A stretch of DNA of 26,308 nucleotides, from contig BFEA01000320.1 in the NCBI GenBank assembly GCA_003427395.1, forward strand, positions 301,540 to 327,847, read 5' to 3'. Every line of letters begins with the position of its first letter. The stretch's first letter is position 1. This stretch comes from Chara braunii (taxonomy: Eukaryota; Streptophyta; Charophyceae; Charales; Characeae). This document shows, piece by piece, positions 16,837 to 25,754 of this stretch. The position numbers were made by a program, and so were the translations under genes. The notes under the pieces were generated by a model. It saw only the letters and a list, made by a program, of their open reading frames with translations. It made no database searches and was not told the origin of the DNA.

Positions 16837-17847
16837 TCCGCGCACGAAGAACTGGCCGCTCATTTCGCAATACGTGTCACCGACTTGGAGGCAGCTATCG
16901 ACCAAAATCGATGGTGCTAGTCTAATATCCGAGACGATGTGAAGCACATGATCGCTAACTGCCTAGTCTGTGCGGCCGACCGCTCGCCCCTTCGCGGGCC
17001 AAATACAATAGTCCCGACAGAGGTAGAACGGCCGTTTCAGCGGGTCAGTATGGACACAACTGATTTAGATGTGCCACCTGGCCCCAACCGCTGCGATGAC
17101 TCCATTCTCTTGGTGTTGATCGATCATTTCTCGAAATATATCGAAGTCTATTCGTATAAAACCCGGAAGGCCTTGGAGATAGCCACATACCTCGACCGAT
17201 TCCTCAATACCCATCTAGATACAGAGGAGATTCTAACCGACAACGGATCAAAATTTAAGGGTGAGGTAGAGGAATTACTAATGCGTCGTGGTGTTACGCT
17301 CCGACACACCGCTCCCCATGTTTCCCAGTCGAACGGGGTGGCAGAGAGTGCGAATCGCATGATTAAGACCGCCCTCCGTAAGAACTTAGCGGCTCGCGAC
17401 ACGCATTCGTGCCCCAAGATCATCTATCAAATCGTCGGAATCCACCGAGTCACTCCTTATGAGTCCACAGGGTTCACCCCCTTCGAGCTTCAAACTCATA
17501 GCCCCCCATGTGTCGATAATCGGGGTACCACAAAAATTGCCGACAAAGGGGGTCGGGACATGCGTGCTGCCCTTAAAGCCAAAGCCAAGAGATATGCGGA
17601 TTTAATGGAAAGGGTCGTTCCTAAGCTGGCCCGGAAAAGACAAAAAATGACCGAATTGGCCCACAGTAGACAGGTCCGTAGCTACAAGGCCCGGAACGGG
17701 AATGGGGGCCCACAACACCAATATAAGTTAGGAGATCTGATGCAGGTAAGCAAATGTGCACACGACCACAAACTCGCTCCCAAATTTTCTGGTTGTTTCC
17801 ATGTCGTAGAGCTTGGTCCCAACGCCCGAAGCCAGCACCAGCCATAG
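16837..17847 (+). pseudogene. pol: Ty3/gypsy integrase with GPY/F-like C-terminus
   Basis: N-terminal zinc-binding part: H and H in AHEELAAHF (about 16840) and C-x2-C in NCLVCAAD (about 16960), with a TAG (16918-16920) between them in place of a conserved Trp-rich motif. The catalytic core shows D in VSMDTTDLD, D in ILTDNGSKF and E in QSNGVAESANR, the complete DDE set, plus VLIDHFSKYIEVYSY. Near the end, YKLGDLMQVSKC and KLAPKFSGCFHVVELGP match the GPY/F module that follows many gypsy integrases, with Cys in the central position. It then runs into probable out-of-frame sequence and stops at TAG (17845-17847). No chromodomain is visible after it. Integrase inserts the cDNA into the genome. Confidence 0.88.
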
Positions 17848-17969
17848 CTCTCTCCCCGCGTATTGTCTCTTGCCGATCGCTTTGCTACCGCTGACTGTCA
17901 TGTTTTTCACACACTCATTTTTATGTACGCATGTATGTTTTTTCCTTGTTCTTGAATTTTTCTTAAGTA
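17848..17969. other. Short spacer after integrase; no 3' LTR seen
   Basis: Sequence right after the integrase stop does not resemble any part of LTR-B that I can recognise, nor a polypurine tract. The element appears truncated here. Confidence 0.5.
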
Positions 17970-18746
17970 TTTTGTGTGTGCCTGCATGAGCACCCTTAAG
18001 GAGTGCTAAATAGTGGACAGTAGTCTGAGTTCCTGAACGTGAGGTGTAGGTTGGAAGTGCCGGCAGACTCTTAGGGGGGGGCACTCCAACTGCGATATTT
18101 GTGGTGCATGAGGTATGTGGGTGTGTGATTGAGTCTGACAGAGTACCTTCCTGGCTCAGCAGAGGGTGGGAACCAGCAGTCTGCGAAGTTTGCCCATGAT
18201 GTGAGTAGGTGATGTGCCGCTTTGCCCCGTGTTGGATGTGTAGGCTTCCTTGACTGCGCTCCACCACTGTCTTGCTGCCCGTCCCACTGGCGTTGTATGT
18301 TGTCCTTTGCAAGCTGCTGTGTTCACTATGTGGTGTGGTTGCCGTGTTGCGGTCGCCCTGTGCTTCACCGCGCTTCTGCCTTGCTGCCCTTCTCAGTGTC
18401 TTCCCTTCCATGTTCCTTGCTTGTGCACCGGGTGGTATGGTTGCTGTGTTGGTGTTGCCTTGTGCTTTGCCACGCTGTTGTCGTGCTGTTCGTCCAGTCG
18501 CCCTATTGTTCCTTGCAGTCGTTTTTTGGCGTTGTGCAGTTGAGTGGCTTCCGGTGTGTTGCCTGGTGTTCGTAGAGTTGTTGCTTGCTGCTTTGTTCCG
18601 TGTGGGGACAGTCTGCCTTCAACAAGGGTCAAACGGTGCATGACCCAAACCATCAATACGCGCATTCCGCAGATTGTCGAGGGTTCAGCCTCCTGATGAT
18701 CGATGCAACTCCGATGAAACAATGTATCATCAGTTTTGTTTATTCC
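17970..18746. repeat. Dispersed repeat R, copy 1
   Basis: About 0.75 kb that aligns in order with 20078-20790. Landmarks: TTTTGTGTGTGCCTG at the left end, CTGGCTCAG…GTGGGAACCA (about 18150), ATGATGTGAG-type motif (about 18197), TTTTTTGGCGTTGTGCAGTTG (about 18523), and the well-conserved tail CATGACCCAAACCATCAATA followed by CGCATTCCGCAGATTGTC (18639-18676). G/T-rich on this strand. No plausible coding frame with known motifs. Probably a transposon fragment of unknown class. Confidence 0.8.
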
Positions 18747-19072
18747 CCCCCTCTTGGAAGGCGTTCGAAATATTGCATGGATCCGAATGTATCTGGGGGG
18801 CAACAGGGTAGAGATACGGCTAGAATGCTGTGTAGTCGAGAGAGGCCCAGAGGCAAACGCTGTTTCGAAAAAAAAAAGATTAAAAAAAATTGCTGTGTGG
18901 AGTTTTGTTTGTCAACAATAATGGCACGCGGCCAGATAAGCAGGAAGCTCCAACAACTTGTGGAGCGGCTATACCTCGAGCTACCACCCTTTTTATTTTT
19001 TTCCGTGCTTGAAATTTTATTTTGGGGCTTGTGTGTTTTCTTAGCTTGCCTATTTGGTGAGGCCTTGCACCG
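18747..19072. other. Gene-free spacer
   Basis: A-rich patch near 18870-18890 and mixed sequence; no gene or repeat recognised. Confidence 0.5.
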
Positions 19073-19255
19073 TCTGCTTGGTCTCTCTGGTGTGCTTGTG
19101 TGACGTCTGCTTGGTGAGCTCATGTGTCATCTGTTTGTTGTGCTTGTGTGTTGACTGCTTGGTGTGCTTGTGTGTCATCTCCGTGGTTCATTTGCTGTGC
19201 TTGTGTGTCGTCTGTGTGGTATGCTTGAGTGTCATTTGTTTGGCATACTTGTGAG
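19073..19255. repeat. ~24-bp minisatellite (CTGCTTGGTGTGCTTGTGTGTCAT type)
   Basis: About seven degenerate units built around TCTGYTTGGTGTGCTTGTGTGTC. Translation gives only CVVCLVCLC-type low complexity and is not coding. Confidence 0.85.
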
Positions 19256-19671
19256 CCGCCTGCCCTCCCGCATCCCCCGTGCCCTCCAGCCTTTGTCCTT
19301 TGCTGCTGTTTCATGTTCTTAACCTATGCCTAGTCATGCCATGCCTATCCCTCAGTACCTTGTATGGTGTCTGCCCTCCTGCCTCGCCATGCCCTCCACG
19401 CTAGGTGTTGCTTCCCTGCTTGTGCACTGTTTCTTTGCCTTTCTGGATTGCCACTTATGCCCTCTCCATCTTGCTGGTTTTTTCCCTTTTCCGCATTCTG
19501 CTTGTGTCCGCTTGTGTGTCGTCCCTTCCCGTCTCTCGTCCCCTCCAGCCTATGTGTTGCCTCCATGTTTTTGCCTTGCTACTTTGCCCGGCTCTTTCTT
19601 ACTTGATGCCTTTCGTCTTTGCCAGCCTGGTGTTTTTTTCCCGTGTTGCTTTGGGAATGGTCTACCTTCTT
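19256..19671. other. Pyrimidine-rich, gene-free segment
   Basis: C/T-rich sequence resembling in style the segment after R copy 2 (20860-21140; shared CCCTCCAGCCT…TTTGCTGC-like words), so it may be part of the longer repeat R. No gene. Confidence 0.45.
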
Positions 19672-19769
19672 CCCCCGAATAGAATGTGTGGTCATTACGG
19701 CTCTATTTGGGTGATCTTTCAGTCTAAATACAGCTATAGACCGTACGACATACATTCTATTCTGGGGGA
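19672..19769. other. 98-nt near-perfect foldback (hairpin MITE or miRNA-like precursor)
   Basis: The ends CCCCCGAATAGAATGT and ACATTCTATTCTGGGGG pair with a single bulge. Inner parts (GTCATTACGGCTCTATTT with AAATACAGCTATAGACCGTAC) continue the stem with bulges, leaving a loop near 19716-19730. No coding frame. Size and symmetry fit a tiny MITE or a small-RNA precursor. Confidence 0.65.
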
Positions 19770-19963
19770 GGAACGTAGCTAGCCTATGTCAAACTCGAAC
19801 AACATATTGCCCCTTACGTAGTCTGAAGGATAATTACACCCAGTTCTCCCCAGTGACTAGAGAAACATAAGACTGGATGCAGGCGGGGATCTGGGGCATG
19901 GACGGTCATATCACAGGAAACTGGGAGGTTGCTTAGCGTATTATGCTTCGCGATGCACGCTCG

Positions 19964-19967
<4 letters not shown>
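19770..19967. other. Gene-free spacer
   Basis: No gene, RNA or repeat seen between the hairpin and the CA microsatellite. Confidence 0.5.

Positions 19968-20013
<46 letters not shown>
19968..20013. repeat. (CA)n microsatellite, ~23 units
   Basis: Uninterrupted CA dinucleotide run preceded by CGCACG. The His/Thr or Cys/Val frames through it are not coding. Confidence 0.98.
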
Positions 20014-20020
<7 letters not shown>

Positions 20021-20077
20021 AGGTATGTTTGTCTTTCTCTCTTTCTATGCTTTCTTTCCCGTTTTTTCAGATTTTTC

Positions 20078-20790
20078 TTTTTTGTGTGCCTGGCTGAGCA
20101 GCTATAAGCAGTGCCAAACAGTCCGTCATTCCTCGTTTGGAGTGCCTGCAGCACTCTCAGGGGGGTCCCTCAGTTCAGGATGCCTGTGTTTCCTACGGTT
20201 GATGACGGATTTGTTCATCTGTGTGACTCCCTGGCTCAGTGGGTTGTGGGAACCAACCGTCTGCGGGGTTCACCCGTGATGTGAGCAGGTGATATGCTGC
20301 TTAGACTGCCTTGTCTTGCTGCTTGTCCTGCTTGCTTCACGTGTCGCTCGTTGTGACGTGCTGTTGTGGCTTTGGTGTTGGTGTTGCCCTGTGCTTTGCT
20401 GCCTTGCTGCCCATTTGTGCGCCGTGCCTTTCCCGCTCCTTGCTTGCGTGCTGTGTAGTGTGGCTGCTTTGTTGGTGTTGCCTTGTGCTTCACTGCGCTG
20501 TTGCCTTGTGCTTCGCTGTGCTGTTGCTGTGCTGCTCATCTGTTTGCCCTGTCGTTCCATGTAGTCATTTTTGGCGTTGTGCAGTTGGGTTGCTCGGGCA
20601 GCGTTGCCTGGTGCTTCACTGAGTCGTTGCCTTGCTGCTGTGTTCCGCTTGTGGACAGTCTCCTTCAACATGGATCAAAGGGTTCATGACCCAAACCATC
20701 AATACGGGCATTCCGCAGATTGTCCAGGGTTCACCCTCCTGACGAGTCGCTGCAACTCCAACGAGACAACCTATCATCAGCTTTTATGTT
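20078..20790. repeat. Dispersed repeat R, copy 2
   Basis: Counterpart of 17970-18746, about 2.1 kb downstream in the same orientation. The best-conserved block is at 20683-20735 (CATGACCCAAACCATCAATA, then GGGCATTCCGCAGATTGTCC). Upstream blocks are more diverged. Internal words such as GTGTTGCCTTGTGCTTC recur within the copy, showing small tandem expansions. Confidence 0.8.
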
Positions 20791-21140
20791 TTTCAGTCTT
20801 TGCCTTTTTGTTATATTTATATTTTGGTTGCTGCTTTCTCCTTGTTGTTGTTTGGCTAGTTGTCCTTTCCCTCACTGCTTTATGCTGTTTACATGCCCAT
20901 CAGCCTACCCCATTCCTTTCATCTGATTTGCTTAGTTGCCTTGTGCTATTTCCCTGCCCACACGCCTCCCCCATTTCCTCCAGCCTATGTGCTTTGCTGC
21001 CTCGTGCTGGTTGCCTTCCTGCTTGTCTGCGCACCCGCCTCCCCCGTGCCCCCCATCCTTTCTGCTTTGCACCCCGCTTGTGCTGCCTCCCTGCCTTTTG
21101 CTTTGCTCCTTACTGCCTCTGCAGCTTCTTTCTTTGCTGC
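20791..21140. other. Pyrimidine-rich spacer
   Basis: C/T-rich, low-complexity sequence ending in TTTCTTTGCTGC before the poly(T). Several overlapping open frames exist only because of base bias. No gene. Confidence 0.5.
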
Positions 21141-21400
21141 TTTTTTTTTTTTTTTTTTTTTTTTTTTTGAATTCCGGTTGCTTATCACCGGTAAGCACCG
21201 TTTCTTATACAATTTGAAACAACCAAGGGGGGAGAACAGACAGAGAAGAGAGACAGCCTGCCCTTGTGGCTCAAGCCGCCTATTCAAGGGGCGGTTGGCA
21301 CAGCGCCAACCCCTCCCGCCTTTTGGCCTTTCCTTGCAGATTGCCCTGCGAGTCGGGAAAGCTTATTAGAAGCACCCAGTCACACTCCAGGATAAGCTCC
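21141..21400 (-). mobile_element. Possible minus-strand retroposon 3' end with 28-nt A tail
   Basis: The 28 T at 21141-21168 would be the poly(A) tail of an element lying at higher coordinates on the minus strand. That body contains a perfect stem GGTTGGC-ACAGC-GCCAACC (21293-21311). No coding motif, length and 5' end unknown. The run may also be slippage or an assembly join; GAATTC (an EcoRI site) directly follows the T run. Confidence 0.35.
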
Positions 21401-21835
21401 AAGTGATCAAGGCACAGGGGGGAGGAGTGCCCTGCCACCTCCTCTCGTCGCATGTTACTTGCTCAACTTATTTCCACCCTAATTGCCTAGCCTCTTCCTT
21501 CCCTCTGCCTCCTTTTCCCACCCCATCTACATTCTTATGCCCTTCCTGTCTTCACTCTCCACCATCTCCTGCCTTCCAATTTCCTTGCCCTTATTCCTTA
21601 CCTCCTACTACTCTCCCTGAGTCCTGTCTACCTACACTATAGATTTTTATCTTCTAGACTTCTACAAATACCTCACACTATCTCCCCCCCCCCCCCCCGG
21701 TGGTTCCTGCCAATTGCCATGCCCTATTATTATAGCTCCACAAGTGCATAGACCTTCCGTGCCAAAACTGCGCTCCTTCAAGGTGGCACACCAACACGGT
21801 AGCTCCATTCACAGCCACAAATAGCACTCCAACAA
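21401..21835. other. Gene-free segment with poly(C)
   Basis: C/T-rich sequence with a 15-nt poly(C) at 21684-21698. No gene or RNA recognised. Confidence 0.55.
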
Positions 21836-22202
21836 TGTCACCAGTCACCAGTCAACAGTCAACAGCCAGCAGTCAACAGTAAACAGTCAATAGTCAACAG
21901 TCGACAGTCAACAGTCAACAGTGGACTATTTGTGCTGACTCACTGCCGGTGAAGTCTCCAGGTAGGTTCAGCCAGCAGTCAACAGTCAATAGTCAACAGT
22001 CAACAGTGGACTATTTGTGCTGACTCACTGCCGGTAAAGTCTCCAGGTAGGTTCAGCCAGCAGTCAACAGTCAATAGTCAACAGTCAATAGTCAACAGTC
22101 AATAGTCAACAGTCAATAGTCAACAGTCAATAGTCACCAGTCAATAGTCACCAGTCAACAGTCAACAGCCAGCAGCCAACAGTCAATAGTCAACAGTCAA
22201 CA
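21836..22202. repeat. Heptamer satellite (CAGTCAA/TAGTCAA)n with 50-bp interspersed units
   Basis: Long arrays of the 7-mer CAGTCAA alternating with TAGTCAA and CAGTCAC variants. They are interrupted by 50-bp units that read GTGGACTATTTGTGCTGACT… at 21921-21970 and 22006-22055, with a third at 22203-22252 closing the array. Confidence 0.93.
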
Positions 22203-22252
22203 GTGGACTATTTGTGCTGACTCACTGCCAGTAAAGTCTCCAGGCAGGTTCA
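21921..22252. repeat. Three copies of a 50-bp unit (21921, 22006, 22203)
   Basis: Each starts GTGGACTATTTGTGCTGACT, continues CACTGCCRGT, and ends CTCCAGGYAGGTTCA. The copies differ at only a few positions. Copies 1 and 2 are also followed by the same GCCAGCAGTCAACAGTCAAT, so the unit plus heptamers duplicated together. Confidence 0.92.
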
Positions 22253-22516
22253 CACTCACCGTAATAGGACTTACGAAGAAAATGAAAGCAATGCGTGAGA
22301 TGACACATAAGCAGAGCGCAGACGAATTGATTGGCAGAGCGTCATCAAAACGACTGAATATCATGAAAGCTCCACAAGCCATCAGATCGAAAAACGTGCG
22401 AGAACCGAAGAACCACCGTCATTCCACTAACCAAACCACTGACTGTTCTGCAGAGAAACCATAACCGCCATCTCAGCAGCTAATGATTACCAAACAGCCG
22501 AAAAATGCACAACTCA
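22253..22516. other. Gene-free spacer between satellite and rRNA fragment
   Basis: Short open frames on both strands (for example 22282-22464 plus and 22197-22382 minus) have no recognisable motifs. If an organellar insertion extends beyond the rRNA piece it would be here, but I cannot identify it. Confidence 0.45.
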
Positions 22517-22840
22517 CCTTCCGGCACTGGGCAGGCGTCAGCCCCCATACGTAGTCTTACGACTTTGCGGAGACCTGTGTTTTTGGTAAACAGTCGCCTG
22601 GGCCTGGTCACTGCGACCTCCTGTATAAGGCGGTACGCTTCTCCCAAACTTACAGGGTATTTTGCCGAGCTCCGTAGAGAGAGTCGTCTCGCGCTCCTAG
22701 GTATTCTCTACCTGCCTACCTGTGTCAGTTTGCGGTACAGGCACCCACTTGTTATTAACTTATTACCCTTTTGAGCTTTCCCTGGAAGCATGGCATGGAT
22801 TACATCAGTGCCGTAGCACCTAGTACTAGGATGTTAGCGC
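22517..22840 (-). rRNA. Plastid/bacterial-type 23S rRNA fragment (reverse complement)
   Basis: The minus strand carries conserved 23S segments in correct order: CCATGCTTCCAGGGAAAGCT (about 22780), CTGTACCGCAAACTGACACA, GGTAGAGAATACCTAGGAGC, GGTCGCAGTGACCAGGCCCA (about 22610), GGCGACTGTTTACCAAAAAC, GTCTTACGACTACGTATGGG-region words and GACGCCTGCCCAGTGCCGG (about 22521-22539). These are domain III-IV sequences of organelle/eubacterial large-subunit rRNA, not nuclear 25S/28S. About 320 nt of the ~2.9-kb gene is present, with both ends broken (abruptly at 22517). Most likely a nuclear insertion of plastid DNA; a mitochondrial, bacterial-contaminant or mis-assembled read origin is possible. Confidence 0.88.
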
Positions 22841-23800
22841 AGAGCGTTTTCTCCACTCCTTCTCACCTTGCATCCTTGAACCGATCACCATTTTTCGGCT
22901 AATCTAGCCTTCTCTGTCCCTCGGGCACCAGCAAAGACCAATTATAATTCCCCCTTCTTCTCGCCAACCAAACTCCTCCTTTCTCCTCCCCTCTTAATAA
23001 AAATAATAATAACGATGATGAATGGCAGAACCAGAATCAATGTCCGAATCCCTCTTCTACTGCCAGCACAACTTGAGGTCCACCATAGCCATGGCCGCCC
23101 TCCTCTTCCTTTCCTCATCTAGGCCGAGGCTATGGCGGACTACTAAGGACCTTGCTGTGACGTGCAAAAGACAACGCAACGCAGCTATGGCCTCTTCCTC
23201 TCAGGGTGCCATGCCTGACTCTACCTCGAAGCTTCTTGGCGCAGCTCTACCCCAACGGGGGCCTTCCAGATGCAGCGCCCACCAAGGTGATGAAGATGAC
23301 CATAGCCAGGTAAGTACCCCTGGCGCTCCCGTCTCCTAGTCCCCTTCTTCGTTCTCCTCCTCCTCCTGCCCGAGCTCCTCCACCATAGCCAAGGTGGGGA
23401 GCTGGGCGCTCCTCTTCTCCACCCCAGCGCTGCTTGCCCCAGCGCTGCTCCAACCAGCGCTCCAGTAGCGTGTCGCCAAACTTGCACGCAGCAAAATGAG
23501 GCTGAGCCTCTCACCCAGCCAAGAGATAAAGCGAGCAACCAGCCTCACGCCCGGTTGCTTGAGTGTGCCGCACGGCCTCCGAGCAACACGCACCGCCTCC
23601 CAGCTATCGCTACCTCGTCCCTTTCGGAGGGAAACATCATTGCAGGTTCCGATATCGTCCGCACAGGCCCTAGACTTAAACTACTTGGACTGGTACCCGT
23701 CTAGACCTAGCCTACCGCTACCGGGCCTCTAAAAATGCCAACTTTTGTCTTCTTCTGATCGGCCTCCAGTCCAAAAAATATACCACTGCTCAAGTGGTAC
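22841..23800. other. Gene-free segment
   Basis: C/T-rich and mixed sequence. Open frames on both strands around 23022-23590 overlap each other and show no family motif. Several AGCGCTG words cluster at 23420-23465. No gene supported. Confidence 0.5.
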
Positions 23801-24123
23801 CGGTCTACCTACCGCTTGAGTGTTTTCCCCCGCTCCTCTCAAGTGCCACAGGCCTACTCCCGCCACTTGAGTGTTTTCCCCGCTGCAACCCTCAAAGTCA
23901 CGGCCACAGGTACCGGCCCTGCGGGGCTTCCACACAAACAAGTGCCCTTGCGGGTGTCACACACACACTCAGACCGACAGGTGCTCGGACATGCACGCAG
24001 ACAAGCAAGCACGCACTCCGCAAGGAATTCATTCCAGTGGCAAAACTCAGAAATCTGCTGTGTTCTCAGTCCGTGTTTTGGCGGGTCCTTACAACACCAA
24101 AAAGAATTGAACTTTGAAGGGAA
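23801..24123. other. Gene-free segment with short direct repeat
   Basis: CTTGAGTGTTTTCCCC occurs twice (about 23815 and 23865) within a 50-bp direct duplication. Overlapping frames on three registers are not coding. Confidence 0.5.
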
Positions 24124-24324
24124 TTTTTTTTGAAACAAAGAAAAACAAAAGGACCTTTAAACCTGATGCTTGTTGCTTAATCATATTGCCTCCAGGCGCG
24201 AAATCCAGCGGTTCTGAAAATCGCAAATCATTCAAATAATTGAAATCAATCGCTCCCTCCAGGCATCGAACCTGCAACCGGCTGATTGAAAATGATAACG
24301 CCTACCAAAAGGCACAAAGTGAGC
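24124..24324 (-). mobile_element. Candidate tRNA-derived SINE
   Basis: On the minus strand a 73-nt tRNA-like head (24324 down to 24252) has an acceptor stem with 6 of 7 pairs (GCTCACT/AGGGAGC), a D-loop GG, and a T-arm CAGG-TTCGATG-CCTG containing GGTTCGATGCC, a perfect RNA polymerase III B-box. The anticodon stem does not pair, so this is not a working tRNA. About 120 nt of unrelated body follows and ends in TTTGTTTCAAAAAAAA. Head, body and A tail are the parts expected of a SINE. No clear target-site duplication was found. Confidence 0.42.
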
Positions 24325-24690
24325 TGGGATGAAAGTCAAGCTCGCAGATGTGAATTTCAGCCCACCCCAGACGGGTTGGTAAATCACATACCACCCCATG
24401 ATGATATATAGGAGCAGCCGACTGTTGGAAACGCAGTGGGAGCAGCGATGCAACCATCGTCCCCGAGCTACTATCATGCCCCTCCAACTTATTCTGAGAT
24501 TGACCCAAAAAAACAGACTGGTGTCTGGGAAAAAAGAAAAGAAAAAAGAAAAAAAACAGGCTACAGCCACCTGGAGCCACCAGCTGCTGAGAGCAGATGC
24601 TCATCTCCCTCCACTACTTCCAAAGATTGTTTAAAGGGGTAATGTGGCATACTGCGTAGCCACACGGGCCCTGCAGGACCCGTCCAACAC
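24325..24690. other. Gene-free spacer before the adapter
   Basis: Contains an A/G-rich patch (24530-24558). No gene. Its distal part abuts a sequencing adapter, so contiguity with what follows is unproven. Confidence 0.5.
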
Positions 24691-24728
24691 CTGTCTCTTA
24701 TACACATCTAGATGTGTATAAGAGACAG
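24691..24728. other. Nextera mate-pair junction adapter (Tn5 mosaic ends, inverted)
   Basis: CTGTCTCTTATACACATCT (19 nt) directly followed by its reverse complement AGATGTGTATAAGAGACAG. This is the duplicated Tn5 mosaic-end junction used in Nextera mate-pair libraries and is an exact 38-nt match. It is artificial sequence. Its plus-strand translation begins MCIRDS, a peptide well known as an adapter artefact in protein databases. Bases on the two sides were brought together by circularisation and need not be adjacent in the genome. Confidence 0.98.
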
Positions 24729-25006
24729 CCCTAGGACTCAGGCACAAAAACAGGGTTTTCGGAACAGGCTATCTTTAGCCTGTTCCCCACGACAGCTCGA
24801 GCAGGAGCTGCAGCTGCAGCCCCTGCCTCCCTTCGGCATTGACAAGAGCAGCCTCCTGGACTGCCTCGCCTGCAGTCAGGAGGCACCCGGTAGTACATAG
24901 GAAGTTCCCATGCACTTCACGGGTAGGTAGTGGGACAGTAGGCACGAGTAGTCTTCAGGATTCAGCGCAGCACTCAGGAGGAGCGCTGCAGGGAGCAGCT
25001 AGCGCT
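24729..25006. other. Gene-free segment after the adapter
   Basis: The frame starting inside the adapter (24712-24900) is an artefact. GC-rich sequence with AGCGCT words; no gene. Confidence 0.6.
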
Positions 25007-25072
25007 AGCAGTAGTCTTCAGTGCTGGGCGCTAGTAGCCATAGCAGTAGTCTTCAGCGCTGGGCGCTAGTAG
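25007..25072. repeat. Direct repeat of a 31-bp unit
   Basis: AGCAGTAGTCTTCAGYGCTGGGCGCTAGTAG-type unit at 25007-25037 and again at 25042-25072, one substitution apart. A partial third copy lies near 24945. Confidence 0.9.
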
Positions 25073-25750
25073 GTGGTAGATAGTAGAGTTGGGAGAGATG
25101 GCTGGCGGAGGCCAGCGAGACTTACCTGTGGCCCCATAGCTCCAGCTCCATCTTCGAGGTACCTGCATCAAGGCGCCAACTTCACAGGTTAGTACTGGAC
25201 TGAGAGAGAGAGAGAGAGAGAGTTCTTCTTCCTCTTCTTCTAAAGTCCACCATCTCTTCTTCACCTCTCACCACCTGACTTCTCAGTATCAGCGGACTAC
25301 TACAGAGAGAGAGTTGTGACTTGGGACGTGACGACATTGGATCCAGACTTGACATTTGGGATTCAGACATTTCGACAAGGGACTATTTGGGCTGTGCCGA
25401 AGACTTGGTGTTGACGACATTCCCATCTTCCCCTCCTCTTCGTCAACCCCCTTCTTCTTCGTCTGTGTATGGTAGGGGCTGGCGCAGTCTTCCTGTGTGA
25501 AGCGCCAGACCCCATTCACACCGTGTAACGATGATGATGATGTCTGTTCAGGGCTGCATTGCAATATTGATTGTTCGGATCATTGGTATCTAAGTCTTCC
25601 GCTGTGCTATCTTATACTTTGTATTGAGAGGTCGGTTCTTGTTCTGGTCTGCACCGTTACAGTATGCAACAGGTAACCAGGGCGCAGTCACTATTTCAGT
25701 TTTACATCCAGTTCAGGCATTCCTCAAGTACAACCATGGCAGCGGCAGAC
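25073..25750. other. Gene-free segment with (GA)n
   Basis: (GA)n microsatellite at 25202-25222 followed by TTC-rich sequence. Otherwise no gene, RNA or repeat recognised. Confidence 0.55.
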
Positions 25751-25754
25751 AAGT

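Noticed and set aside
17728-18411. Minus-strand 227-codon frame spanning the integrase end and repeat R
   Set aside because: It crosses two unrelated elements and has no motif; its Ser/Thr/His-rich composition comes from the G/T-rich repeat.
21836-22252. Regular short repeats that might be taken for a CRISPR array
   Set aside because: Repeat unit is 7 bp with no unique spacers, and the context is eukaryotic.
22197-22464. Short ORFs next to the 23S fragment as possible plastid genes or intron ORF
   Set aside because: No match to any plastid protein I recognise; frames are short and partly inside the satellite.
23022-23593. Overlapping ORFs on both strands around 23.0-23.6 kb as a candidate gene
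   Set aside because: No motif, strong base bias and mutual overlap; nothing supports one frame over another.
24712-24900. Plus-strand ORF beginning MCIRDS
   Set aside because: It starts inside the sequencing adapter; an artefact, not a gene.
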